This document shows, piece after piece, positions 1 to 7,591 of a stretch of 13,772 nt of DNA (positions are counted from its first letter, which is position 1; each line of letters opens with the position of its first letter). Made by a program: the position numbers and the translations under genes. The stretch covers positions 1 through 13,772 of the forward strand of contig CABRGI010000006.1 of the NCBI GenBank assembly GCA_902470455.1, read 5' to 3'. Origin of the DNA: an uncultured Parvimonas sp. (GTDB taxonomy: Bacteria > Bacillota > Clostridia > Tissierellales > Peptoniphilaceae). The notes under the pieces are model-generated. The model made no database searches, was not told the DNA's origin, and worked only from the letters and a program-made list of their open reading frames with translations.

Positions 1-344
1 AACAGGATACTGTTTTAAAACTTTTCACTTCACCAAAAACAGCAACAACAAAAAAATTCATTGAAAATCTTCCACAATTTGATGACTATGATGAATTACC
101 TGTAGAAGATTATAAGGGTTGTATTTTAAGACTTGGTTTTACAAAGGAAACGACTACAAAGCCTATTATATCAGAGCTTATTCGTCAAAAAGATCTTGAT
201 ATTAATATTATAAGTGGTAATATTGACAAGATTAAAGAGGGTAAGGTCGGACATTTAATTGTCGAAATCTTTGAAAAAGAAAGAGTTGATGAAATTAAAA
301 ACTTCCTTGAAGATAAAAAAGTATTAGTTGAGGAGGTAAAGTAA
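1..344 (+). CDS. metN: Methionine ABC transporter ATP-binding protein MetN, C-terminal part
   Basis: An open frame enters from the left edge (first full codon at base 3) and ends with TAA at 342-344, giving about 113 residues of the C-terminus. The nucleotide-binding domain lies outside the window. What remains matches the MetN tail: a linker, then the ligand-binding NIL domain, recognisable in PIISELIRQKDLDINIISG followed by KVGHLIVEI. In known MetN proteins this domain binds methionine and inhibits transport allosterically. metI starts one base after the stop, and the metI ribosome binding site (AGGAGG, 331-336) lies inside the last metN codons, so the two are translationally linked. Identity is inferred from the NIL domain plus the adjacent metI and metQ. 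The start and the operon promoter cannot be seen. Confidence 0.9.
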   Translation, partial: QDTVLKLFTSPKTATTKKFIENLPQFDDYDELPVEDYKGCILRLGFTKETTTKPIISELIRQKDLDINIISGNIDKIKEGKVGHLIVEIFEKERVDEIKNFLEDKKVLVEEVK

Positions 345-345
345 G

Positions 346-993
346 ATGGATAATTTATTAATAAATGCAACTTTTCAGACAATTTATATGGTATTCTTTT
401 CATCATTATTCTCAACTATTATTGGTGGATTTTTAGGAGTTATTTTAGTTATTACAGATAAAAATGGAATAAAGAGCAACAAATTTGTTTATTCAATCTT
501 AAGTTTTATTGTAAATATCTTTAGATCTGTTCCATTTCTTATCTTGATAATTTATATCTTACCTGTTTCAAAAGTTTTGACTGGAAAAATGATAGGCCCA
601 ACAGCTGCCATTATTCCATTAACCGTTTCAGCAATACCTTTTGTAGCAAGAATTTTTGAAAATGCTTTAAAGGAAGTTGATAGCGGAACTATAGAGGCAA
701 GTATTTCAATCGGTTCAAGTGATTTCGAAATTATTAAAATTATGCTTTCTGAATCCTTGCCAACTTTAGTAAATGGAATTACTTTAACGATTATAAACTT
801 AATTGGTTATTCAGCAATGGCAGGTACAGTTGGTGCAAAAGGTCTTGGAGACTTAGCTATTACTTATGGTTATCATAGATTTAAGTATTTAGAAATGACA
901 GTTCCTGTTATCATAATAATATTATTAGTACAAATTGTACAATTCTTAGGAAATTTGATTTCCAAAAAAATAAATAAAAAAATAAATGTATAG
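346..993 (+). CDS. metI: Methionine ABC transporter permease MetI
   Basis: This 215-aa integral membrane protein has the usual MetI length. It is the channel subunit of the D/L-methionine importer and should work as a dimer with MetN in the cytoplasm and MetQ outside. About five hydrophobic segments are visible (roughly residues 13-37, 47-73, 82-102, 140-165, 184-205). The cytoplasmic EAA coupling loop, GTIEASISIGSSDFEIIKI (about 114-132, with E117 and G123), contacts the ATPase. The N-terminal FQTIYMVFFSSLFSTIIGG and the later GYSAMAGTVGAKGLGDLA are typical of the family. The start follows AGGAGG with 9-base spacing and lies 1 base after the metN stop. The C-terminus is a lysine/asparagine-rich tail. 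Confidence 0.95.
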   Translation: MDNLLINATFQTIYMVFFSSLFSTIIGGFLGVILVITDKNGIKSNKFVYSILSFIVNIFRSVPFLILIIYILPVSKVLTGKMIGPTAAIIPLTVSAIPFVARIFENALKEVDSGTIEASISIGSSDFEIIKIMLSESLPTLVNGITLTIINLIGYSAMAGTVGAKGLGDLAITYGYHRFKYLEMTVPVIIIILLVQIVQFLGNLISKKINKKINV

Positions 994-1003
994 GAGAAAA
1001 AAT

Positions 1004-1828
1004 ATGAGAAAAAAATTATTAGCATTAGCATTAGGATTAGTTGTAGTTTTAACTACAGCATGTGGAGCAAAGAGCTCAGACAATAAAAACGCAGAAAAGA
1101 AAGAAACAAAAGTAGAAACTAAAGTTGTAAAAATCGGAGTTTCTCCGGAACCTCACCAAAAATTAGTTGAATTAGTTAAAGAAGATTTAGAAAAAGAAGG
1201 AATTAAACTTGAAATTGTAACTTTCACTGATTATGTTCAACCAAACTTAGCTTTAGATGGAAAAGAATTAGATATTAACTTCTTCCAACATAAACCATAT
1301 TTAGACAAATTTAACTCAGAAAAGAACACTAAGATTTCAGCGCTTGGAAATGTTCACGTTGAACCAATGGGATTATACTTAAAAGGAAAAGCTGATATCA
1401 AAGACGGTGCTGAAATAGCAATTCCAAATGACGCTTCAAACGGAGCAAGAGCTTTAATCTTACTTGACAAAAACGGTTTAATCAAATTAAAAGACAATAC
1501 AAATATTTTATCAAGTGTAAAAGACATTGTTGAAAATCCAAAGAACATTAAATTTACTGAAGTTGAAGCTGCTCAATTACCAAGAGTTATTAATGATGTT
1601 GACGGTGCTGTAATAAACGGAAACTATGCAATTGAAGCTGGACTTAACCCAACAAAAGATGCAAAATTCATCGAAGGAAAAGACTCTCCTTATGCAAACT
1701 TATTAGCAGTTAGAACTGGAGAAGAAAATAACGAAACATACAAAAAAGTTTTAAAAGCATTACAAAGCGAAAAAGTTAAAGAATTCATAAATAAAACATA
1801 TAACGGAGCTGTTGTTCCTGCATTCTAA
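1004..1828 (+). CDS. metQ: Methionine-binding lipoprotein MetQ (NlpA family)
   Basis: This substrate-binding protein captures methionine outside the membrane and delivers it to MetI. I choose ATG 1004 (274 aa) over the in-frame ATG at 986: 1004 has TAGGAG at 991-996 with good spacing and directly begins a lipoprotein signal (MRKKLLALALGLVVVL then lipobox TTAC, Cys20), whereas 986 lies inside metI and would add six charged residues. After a lysine/glutamate-rich tether come family motifs: KIGVSPEPHQKLVE, LDINFFQHKPYL, the binding-pocket stretch IPNDASNGARAL, and DVDGAVINGNYA. The chain ends NGAVVPAF, as is usual. The gene uses more C-ending Asn and Phe codons than its neighbours, which may reflect high expression. 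A strong terminator follows. Confidence 0.95.
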   Translation: MRKKLLALALGLVVVLTTACGAKSSDNKNAEKKETKVETKVVKIGVSPEPHQKLVELVKEDLEKEGIKLEIVTFTDYVQPNLALDGKELDINFFQHKPYLDKFNSEKNTKISALGNVHVEPMGLYLKGKADIKDGAEIAIPNDASNGARALILLDKNGLIKLKDNTNILSSVKDIVENPKNIKFTEVEAAQLPRVINDVDGAVINGNYAIEAGLNPTKDAKFIEGKDSPYANLLAVRTGEENNETYKKVLKALQSEKVKEFINKTYNGAVVPAF

Positions 1829-1851
1829 GACTTTATGTCATAACATTCCCA

Positions 1852-1882
1852 AAAAAGTGTAGATATTTCATCTACACTTTTT
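1852..1882. terminator. Terminator after metQ, probably bidirectional
   Basis: A perfect 13-bp stem (1852-1864 with 1870-1882) has a 5-base loop ATTTC. The arm ends in five T on the plus strand, and the opposite strand reads a T run as well, so the hairpin can also end the convergent tetR transcript, whose stop codon lies 10 bases away. Confidence 0.85.
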
Positions 1883-1892
1883 GCTTTTATTA

Positions 1893-2450
1893 TTATAAAA
1901 TAGGATTTACAACTTTGAAAAAGTAGTCTGACATTTCTTCAGGACTTTCCTTCATCTGATTTTTTATCCACCATTTAACAGTTTCTACAAATGAACAACA
2001 AATATGATTTTTTAGGAATTTTTTGAATTTTTCATCTTCTGTATTATCAATAATTATATATTCATCAATAACCTTAAATAGATATGTTTTGAAATATTCT
2101 AAAAATAAATCATTACTTTCACAACTTAAAACCTTTATAAATTTTTCCTTATTCTCCTTTAGATGATAGAGTATATGTGTTATTAAGATTTTAGGATTTC
2201 TCTTGGAGTTTTCAAAAACTTTTGAACATTCCCTACTCAAATCATTGGAAAAAATATGGTCAAATAATTCTCTACAAATTTCTTTTAATAAATCATCCTT
2301 CGTTTCAAAATGAGAATAAAATGTACTTCTACCTATATCTGCAAGGTCTATAATTTCCTGAACTGTAATTTTATTATAATTTTTCTTTGATAAAAGCTCT
2401 GTAAATGCCATAAAAATTGCTTTTCTAGTTTTAATTTGTTGTCTATTCAT
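1893..2450 (-). CDS. TetR/AcrR-family transcriptional regulator
   Basis: A 185-aa DNA-binding repressor-type protein. The N-terminal TetR domain is clear: KTRKAIFMAFTELL (helix 1), then the helix-turn-helix ITVQEIIDLADIGRSTFYSHF (about 28-48), then TKDDLLKEI. The C-terminal ligand domain (about 60-185) is helical and diverged; it ends with a WWIKNQMKESPEEMSDYFF stretch seen in uncharacterised Firmicute TetR proteins, so the inducer cannot be named. An ATG four codons upstream (2462) is possible. I prefer 2450 because GGGGGA sits 4 bases before it, while the upstream ATG has no ribosome binding site. The gene is divergent from the broken metal ATPase at 2611, so it may control that gene, itself, or both. 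A perfect 18-bp palindrome lies just upstream of its start. Confidence 0.88.
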   Translation of the reverse strand: MNRQQIKTRKAIFMAFTELLSKKNYNKITVQEIIDLADIGRSTFYSHFETKDDLLKEICRELFDHIFSNDLSRECSKVFENSKRNPKILITHILYHLKENKEKFIKVLSCESNDLFLEYFKTYLFKVIDEYIIIDNTEDEKFKKFLKNHICCSFVETVKWWIKNQMKESPEEMSDYFFKVVNPIL

Positions 2451-2462
2451 AAAATCCCCCAT

Positions 2463-2480
2463 ACATTTTTTAAAAAATGT
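2463..2480. promoter_or_regulatory. Perfect 18-bp palindrome upstream of tetR (candidate operator)
   Basis: ACATTTTTTAAAAAATGT equals its own reverse complement. It lies 12 bases upstream of the preferred tetR start, in the tetR leader. TetR proteins commonly bind palindromes next to their own gene, so autoregulation is plausible but not shown. The AT-rich centre makes a chance palindrome conceivable. Confidence 0.4.
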
Positions 2481-2491
2481 TCAAAGTATTA
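2475..2491 (+). repeat. 17-bp motif shared with the CPBP upstream region, copy 1
   Basis: AAATGTTCAAAGTATTA here recurs exactly, in inverted orientation, at 5372-5388. This copy overlaps the right half of the 18-bp palindrome next to tetR. It is a candidate shared regulator site. AT-rich DNA makes one such chance repeat in a window this size possible. Confidence 0.4.
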
Positions 2492-2511
2492 CTTTTTTGA
2501 TTAATTGCTTA

Positions 2512-2540
2512 TTGATATGTAATATCTTTAGTGATACAAT
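2512..2540 (+). promoter_or_regulatory. Promoter of the metal ATPase gene
   Basis: TTGATA (2512-2517), a 17-base spacer and TACAAT (2535-2540) form a near-consensus sigma-A promoter. TG at 2532-2533 adds an extended -10. The start codon lies 70 bases downstream, leaving a leader that could hold an operator. Confidence 0.65.
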
Positions 2541-2610
2541 TAAATCAAACAAAGTGTTCGTTATTAAATTAATTGTAGCATTATAGACAGAAAAAATCAA
2601 GGAGGACTAT

Positions 2611-4480
2611 ATGATAAACAAAATTTCAAAACTTTTTAGCGGTTTAAACTTTACTCTAATTTCAATAGCATTTTTTGTACTAAATGTAGTTTTAAATCTT
2701 TTAAAGATAGAAACCGTATTTAAACCGGTTTGGATAAGCATTTTTATTTCCGCTTTTCCTTTTCTAGTAGGTGCTGTTAAAAATTTAATAAAATTTAAAA
2801 TTAAAAATTCGCTTTTAATCTCAATTGCGGTAATTGCGTCAGTCTTTGTTGGTGAATACTTCGCAGCAGGTGAAATTGCAATTCTTATGGCAATTGGAGA
2901 GCTTTTGGAAGACTATACAGTTGACAGAGCCAAAAAAGGTCTTAATGATTTAATTTCTTCCGCTCCAAAAAAAGCAAAGAAACTTATTAAAACTAATGAT
3001 TCTTATACTGTTAAAGAAGTTTCGATTGAAGAAATTGAAAATGGAGATATAATCAGAGTTATGCCCGGAGAAATAATTTCAGTTGATGGAATTATAAAAG
3101 AGGGTTTTGCTTCAATAGATCAGTCAATTCTAACCGGAGAAAGTTTACCGGTTGACAAAACTGTAGGAGATGAAGTCTTCTGTGGTTCTATGAACTGTTT
3201 TGGAAGTATTGACATCGTAGCCAAAGATGTTGAAAATTCTTCCTTGCAAAAATTTATCGACTTGGTTGAAAGAGCAGAAAAAGAACAAACTCCAATGCAA
3301 ACTGTAATTGACAGACTTGCAGTTAAACTCGTTCCAACTGCACTTTTAATTGCAATTACAACTTTTGTAATACTGATTTTATCTAATTTTAATTTATACA
3401 CTTCAATAAATAGAGCGGTAACAGTTTTAGTTGTATTTTGTCCTTGTGCCCTATTCTTATCAACTCCAACTGCTGTTATGGCTTCAATCGGTCAAGCAAG
3501 TAAACATGGTGTGATTATAAAAACATTTAATGCCCTTGAAAAACTGGCAAAAGTTAATAAAATAGCCTTTGACAAAACGGGAACTTTAACTTATGGAAAA
3601 TTAAATGTAAATGATATAGAAATTTTTTCAGACTTATCAGATGAAAAAATAATGTCCTTAATTTCAAGTTTAGAATCAAAAAGCGAACATCCTATCGCAA
3701 AGTCTGTAACAGAATATTTAGATGAAAAAAATATCAAAAAAGAAGTTGTTGAAAACTTTAAAATGAAAATTGCAAGAGGTGTTGAAGGAGAAATTTTAGG
3801 AAATAAATATTTCTGTGGTAATGAAAAATACTTTAAAGAAAATAATATAAATATCAAAGAAAATGTTAAAGAAAAAATTGAAAAATACTCAAGTGAAGCT
3901 AAAAATATAATTCTTTTCGGGAATGAAAAAGACGTTTTATCAATAGTAACACTATCAGATACACTAAGAGAAAATGCAAAAGAAATGGTTGAGAACTTAA
4001 AAAACTTTGAAATTGAACCACTACTTTTAACTGGAGATAATCTTTCAACTGCAAAATATTTTTCAGAAAAAGTTGGAATTACAAATGTTAAAGCGGAGCT
4101 TTCTCCTGAAGAAAAGTTTGAAAATATAAAATAATGTAGTTTGTATGATTGGAGATGGAATAAACGATGCTCCCGCTCTTAAACTATCTGATGTTTCAGT
4201 TGCAATGGGAAAAACAGGTAGTGACATTTCAATTGAGAGTGCAAATATTGTACTAATGGGACATGATGTTTCAAAAATAGTTTATCTGAAAAAACTTGCT
4301 AATGCAACAGTTAAGACGATAAAATTCAATATTGCAGCATCTCTTTTAATTAACTTTATAGCAGTAATTTTATCAGTACTTGGAGTTTTAAATCCATTAA
4401 TTGGTGCAATAGTGCACAATCTAGGCTCAATACTTGTAATTTTAAATGCATCATTATTGTATGACAGAAAATTTAATTAA
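2611..4480 (+). pseudogene. Heavy-metal P1B-type ATPase, disrupted by a frameshift before GDGIND
   Basis: Two adjacent frames encode one metal-exporting P-type ATPase. The first (2611-4134, 507 codons, GGAGG ribosome binding site) carries membrane segments, TGES (175-178, actuator domain), the metal-site CPC (277-279) in transmembrane segment 6, DKTGT (321-325, phosphorylated Asp321), HP (360-361) and TGDN (474-477). It stops at TAA 4132-4134. The second (visible from 4130, ATG 4145) continues one frame later with MIGDGINDAPAL and the last two membrane helices, ending HNLGSILVILNASLLYDRK. Compared with my recollection of CadA-type spacing between the DK..IK and GDG motifs, about five codons are missing, so a loss of roughly 17 nt (2 modulo 3) fits better than a single-base error. 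Without the hinge motif and final helices the first product should be inactive. No N-terminal metal-binding domain is present. The metal is uncertain (Zn/Cd- or Cu-type). Confidence 0.85.
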
Positions 4481-4555
4481 ATTTTTTACAAGATACTTAA
4501 CAAAAGTAGATAAAAGGGACTTAAATGTAATCTAAACAAAAATAAATAGTATAAT

Positions 4556-4606
4556 AATATTCCCAAAGTCGATTATAACAAATTAAAGACTTGGGAATAT
4601 TTTTTC
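4556..4606 (+). terminator. Terminator downstream of the ATPase
   Basis: AATATTCCCAAAGTC (4556-4570) pairs with GACTTGGGAATATT (4588-4601) with one bulged A. The loop is 17 bases, and T runs to 4605. It ends plus-strand transcription before the convergent CPBP gene. Confidence 0.75.
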
Positions 4607-4648
4607 TGTAGTAAAGATTATTGATTAAAATAAAGTTATCACAACCAT

Positions 4649-5314
4649 TTACTTATTGTAAATGGGTAAAATTATCATAATATATGATATTAAATTATAT
4701 CCCATATGAGCAAATATACAGGAAAGTATTGAACCTGTATATAAATAAATCAAACCTAATATTATCCCACAAATAAATGAAGGAATTATTTGAGCAATAT
4801 TAAAGTGTAATAATGCAAACAGTATCGAAGATATAAGTAAAGCAACAATAATTCCATAATTTACGGATAAACCGTTTAGTATAAATCCCCTCATTAAAAG
4901 TTCTTCAAGAATAGGAGCAAATATACAAAAATCAATTAGACTTACAATAGGTGAAGAAATTATTGATTGAATTGTCTGTTGATAATTTTCCTTACTCGTT
5001 GGAAAAATACTTTCAAATATAGGATCTAACCCTTTATCTAAAAGAAAATAGAATAATATTGAACAACATATAGCTATTACCATTCCTTGAATAGAAACAT
5101 TTGCTAGTAAATTAAGTTTGAAATTCTCTTTTCTTTCCAATAAAACAAAAAATACAACCATACTCAATGCAACAGTTATTATATTCAAAATTCTACTGTA
5201 ATTCGGAGCAATTTTTCTCCATATTACAATATCAAGAGCAGTATATATAAACATAAATCCAAACCAAACTAATACCCATAAAATGCCTTTACCGATAGAT
5301 ATTCCACTATTCAT
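4649..5314 (-). CDS. CPBP-family (Abi/CAAX-like) intramembrane metalloprotease
   Basis: A 221-aa polytopic membrane protein with the three CPBP motifs in order: EELLMR (137-142, the EExxxR motif), FALLH (166-170, His170) and HMGYN (203-207, HxxxN). These residues form the presumed metal and catalytic site of this Rce1-like family. About six to seven hydrophobic segments fill the rest. Members in Gram-positive bacteria include self-immunity proteins beside bacteriocin genes and many of unknown substrate. No bacteriocin precursor is visible here, so no specific role is assigned. The start has AAGGAG at 8-base spacing. The gene stands alone. A small hairpin (4645-4652 with 4658-4665) overlaps its stop codon but lacks a strong T run. 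The 17-bp motif shared with the tetR upstream region lies about 58 bases before its start. Confidence 0.88.
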   Translation of the reverse strand: MNSGISIGKGILWVLVWFGFMFIYTALDIVIWRKIAPNYSRILNIITVALSMVVFFVLLERKENFKLNLLANVSIQGMVIAICCSILFYFLLDKGLDPIFESIFPTSKENYQQTIQSIISSPIVSLIDFCIFAPILEELLMRGFILNGLSVNYGIIVALLISSILFALLHFNIAQIIPSFICGIILGLIYLYTGSILSCIFAHMGYNLISYIMIILPIYNK

Positions 5315-5371
5315 AATATATTCTCCTTATAAAATTCCAATCAAATTTTTACTTTAGTGTTGTAATAATTA

Positions 5372-5388
5372 TAATACTTTGAACATTT
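5372..5388 (-). repeat. 17-bp motif shared with the tetR upstream region, copy 2
   Basis: The reverse complement of this stretch is identical to 2475-2491. Here it runs straight into TATAAT-like sequence on the minus strand, so it may lie in the CPBP promoter. An 11-base core of it (AATACTTTGAA) also occurs at 7543-7553 in the vex1 leader. Confidence 0.4.
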
Positions 5389-5534
5389 CTAATTATCATA
5401 TTACTATCAACAATTATGTACTATTTCTACTTTTCTATTCTATTATATCACTTTCATTAATTTTTTTCTATTTATATATGATACAATTTAATTTTATCAT
5501 ACTGCTCATTAAATAAAAAACTCCATAACCCCTC

Positions 5535-5578
5535 TATACTTCATCTCGACAGAAAACACAAAGTCAGAAGATAAATCT
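5535..5578 (+). repeat. Probable decayed core of the dispersed repeat family
   Basis: It starts TATACTTCATCTCGACAG and ends GATAAATCT, 44 bases in all. The intact core at 13353-13395 starts TATACGTCATTTCGACTG and ends GAGAAATCT, 43 bases. The ends match and the middle has drifted. Confidence 0.4.
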
Positions 5579-5661
5579 ATTTCATATAAGAAGTTGATTA
5601 TAATTGAATATCAGCAAAATACACCAAATTAAATACAAAAAAATTAACTCGATATTTTTTA

Positions 5662-5690
5662 TTGCAAATCTTTTGAATATATGTTATGAT
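5662..5690 (+). promoter_or_regulatory. Promoter of the MATE gene
   Basis: TTGCAA (5662-5667), a 17-base spacer and TATGAT (5685-5690), with TG at 5682-5683 as an extended -10. The start codon is 36 bases downstream of the -10, preceded by a GGAGG site. Confidence 0.6.
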
Positions 5691-5725
5691 TTTAGAATAA
5701 TTTTAGATTTTTTACGGAGGATATA

Positions 5726-7102
5726 ATGGTTAAAAGCAATGAAATAGATATGATAAATGGAAAGACCTTGAGAAAAATGATATTTTTTTCAATTCCCATT
5801 ATTTTTACAAGTGTTTTTCAATTACTTTTTAATACAATAGACATAATAGTTGTCGGACGATATTCCGGAAGCACAGCACTTGCAGGAGTTGGAGCGACTT
5901 CATCACTAATAAATTTACTTGTAAGTTTATTAATCGGAATTTCTATGGGAATAAGTGTAACAATGGGAAAATATTGTGGTGCAAGAGATTATAAAAATGC
6001 TTCTGATACTGTTCATAATGCAATCGGTCTTGCAATTATTTCCGGAACAATTTTACTTTTTGTAGGAATTATCGCTTCAAGACCTATGTTACATCTTATG
6101 GGAACTCCTGATGAAATTATAGATTTATCTGTACTTTATATGAAAATAATCTTCTTGGGAAGCCCCGCTGCAGCTATATACAATTTCGGTGCTGCACTTT
6201 TAAGAGCAATCGGAGATACAAAAAGACCTCTTTTCTTTTTAATAGTTTCCGGTATCTTAAATGTTATATTGAATCTATTTTTTGTTATAGTTTTAAAAAT
6301 GAGTGTTGACGGAGTAGCAATAGCAACAATAATTTCTCAATATGTTTCAGCTATTATGATGATATCTTTCTTAACGAAAAATATAGGTTATATGCATTTG
6401 AATTTAAGAAAAATAAAATTACAAAAAGATAAAGTTAAAAGTATTTTAAGAATAGGACTTCCTGCAGGACTTCAAGGAATTGTATTTAGCATATCAAATG
6501 TATTAATTCAATCCTCAATAAATACTTTTGGAAAACTTGTTATTGCAGGAAATACCGCTGCAATAAATATTGAGGGCTTTGTATATATGTCAATGAATTC
6601 AATCTATCAATCGACATTGAGTTTTACAAGTCAAAATATGGGAGCAAAAAAATATCATAGAATAGATAAAATTTTATTACAAGGTCTTGGAATTGTTACA
6701 GTTGTTGGACTTGTACTTGGAGTTGGTGCATATTCTTTAGGTAATATACTTCTTGGAATTTTTACGGATAATCCTGAAGTAATTATGTACGGACTTAACA
6801 GAATGAAAATTGTATCAGCAACCTACCTACTATGCGGACTAATGGATGTAACAGTCGGCTCCTTAAGAGGAATGGGTTATTCCATTTTGCCAATGATTGT
6901 GTCTTTAACAGGTGCTTGCCTGTTCAGAGTAATTTGGATATTTACAATATTTCAAATTTATAGGACACAGGAATCACTCTACATTTCATATCCGATTTCT
7001 TGGGCTTTGACAACGAAAGCTCATATCTGTTGCTATTTAGTGATAAGAAAAAAATTATTAAAACAAAATGATGAAATTAAAAAAGGAGCTATCGCTCCTT
7101 AA
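5726..7102 (+). CDS. MATE-family multidrug/cation antiporter
   Basis: A 458-aa membrane protein of normal MATE length, expected to have 12 helices in two homologous halves. The first half opens with GKTLRKMIFFSIPIIFTSVF, then FNTIDIIVVGRYSG and ALAGVGATSSL. The second half opens with the equivalent KSILRIGLPAGLQGIVFSIS (about 237-256), then INTFGKLVIAGNTAAINIEGF. SFTSQNMGAKKY and VGSLRGMGYSILPM are further family signatures. MATE proteins export drugs or metabolites in exchange for Na+ or H+; the substrate cannot be read from sequence. The gene is monocistronic, with its own promoter and a terminator touching its stop codon. The last codons form a separate hairpin (AAGGAGC with GCTCCTT, 7083-7100) over the stop. 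Confidence 0.92.
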   Translation: MVKSNEIDMINGKTLRKMIFFSIPIIFTSVFQLLFNTIDIIVVGRYSGSTALAGVGATSSLINLLVSLLIGISMGISVTMGKYCGARDYKNASDTVHNAIGLAIISGTILLFVGIIASRPMLHLMGTPDEIIDLSVLYMKIIFLGSPAAAIYNFGAALLRAIGDTKRPLFFLIVSGILNVILNLFFVIVLKMSVDGVAIATIISQYVSAIMMISFLTKNIGYMHLNLRKIKLQKDKVKSILRIGLPAGLQGIVFSISNVLIQSSINTFGKLVIAGNTAAINIEGFVYMSMNSIYQSTLSFTSQNMGAKKYHRIDKILLQGLGIVTVVGLVLGVGAYSLGNILLGIFTDNPEVIMYGLNRMKIVSATYLLCGLMDVTVGSLRGMGYSILPMIVSLTGACLFRVIWIFTIFQIYRTQESLYISYPISWALTTKAHICCYLVIRKKLLKQNDEIKKGAIAP

Positions 7103-7130
7103 GAGTACAGATATTGTCTGTACTTTTTTT
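7101..7130 (+). terminator. Terminator of the MATE gene
   Basis: AGTACAGA (7104-7111) pairs with TCTGTACT (7117-7124), extended by A-T pairs, with loop TATTG and a run of T to 7130. A second hairpin lies immediately upstream across the stop codon. Confidence 0.85.
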
Positions 7131-7140
7131 GTGTAAAATT

Positions 7141-7410
7141 TTCACGTCATAATATTTTTTAAGAAAAATAATTTTGCTGTTTCGGTAATGGATGTCTCTA
7201 CGATACATTTACTTTTGCTTTTTAAGCAAAAGTATGAGATTTCCGCAGTCGATTGTATCCAAATCAAAGATTTGGACAATCTTTGCGTCATATTTACTTT
7301 TGATTGTTTACTTGTAAACAATCAAATGAGATTTCTCCATTTCGCTTCGCTACAGTCGAAATGACGTATAAGTAAGAATCTTCGTTTAAGAGCTTACCGT
7401 TAAAAGTAAA
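7141..7410 (-). repeat. Dispersed nested-palindrome repeat element, copy 1 (minus orientation)
   Basis: The element begins TTCACGTCATA and ends CGTTAAAAGTAAA, the reverse complements of the end and start of the plus-strand units at 13.3-13.7 kb. Inside are three hairpins: 7210-7220 with 7224-7234 (11 bp), 7251-7265 with 7269-7281 (two-base bulge) and 7299-7311 with 7314-7326 (13 bp, 2-base loop). The core 7326-7372 (ATGAGATTTCTCC to GACGTATAAG) is nearly identical to the inverse of 13351-13398. A second, degenerate core (GAGATTTCCGCAGTCGA, then GCGTCATA) is split by the middle hairpin. No transposase or other gene is present. With the MATE terminator it fills the gap up to the vex promoter. 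Confidence 0.85.
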
Positions 7411-7466
7411 TAAGCTTCAAATTTCAAAAGAAATATTTTTAAAAAAATAAAAGGCATCAAAAAATT

Positions 7467-7511
7467 TTTTCATTTCATAAATATTTCATTTTCATTTCAT
7501 AAATATTTCAT
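7467..7511 (+). promoter_or_regulatory. Tandem 22-bp repeat with four TTTCAT boxes in 11-bp phase (candidate response-regulator site)
   Basis: Bases 7467-7488 are repeated exactly at 7489-7510. Within them TTTCAT falls at 7473, 7484, 7495 and 7506, each 11 bp from the last and so on one DNA face. Extra TTTCAT copies at 7468 and 7490 are off phase. A possible -10 (TAAAAT, 7522-7527) lies just downstream with no good -35, as in activator-dependent promoters. Direct repeats at one-turn spacing are typical sites for OmpR-family regulators, and one is encoded in this locus (11048). The link is inference. Confidence 0.6.
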
Positions 7512-7591
7512 AAATCTAGTTTAAAATAGCTACTGTAAAGAAAATACTTTGAAATTAAAATAAATTTGAGAGAGGGGAGCTGAATAGGACA

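Larger units (their letters stand above)
5315..5725. other. Intergenic region between divergent CPBP and MATE genes
   Basis: No credible gene is seen in 411 bases. The left side should hold the CPBP promoter: TATTAT/TATAAT-like hexamers adjoin the shared 17-bp motif at 5372-5388, but no clear -35 partner is visible. The right side holds the MATE promoter. The middle contains what looks like a decayed copy of the dispersed repeat (5535-5578). Confidence 0.6.

Noticed and set aside
1..344. S-box or T-box riboswitch for the methionine operon
   Set aside because: The metN 5' end is outside the window, and no riboswitch-like structure is visible here.
986..1003. Upstream ATG for metQ
   Set aside because: It lies inside metI, lacks a ribosome binding site and would place charged residues before the lipoprotein signal.
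4641..4665. Terminator for the CPBP gene
   Set aside because: An 8-bp hairpin overlaps the stop codon, but the following minus-strand sequence has no solid T run; left as a note in the gene entry.
5450..5530. Small minus-strand peptide genes in the CPBP-MATE gap
   Set aside because: Candidate frames are only 5 to 15 codons, with no convincing start context or recognisable product.
7141..7410. Insertion sequence
   Set aside because: There is no coding frame of useful size and no transposase motif; at most a non-autonomous element.
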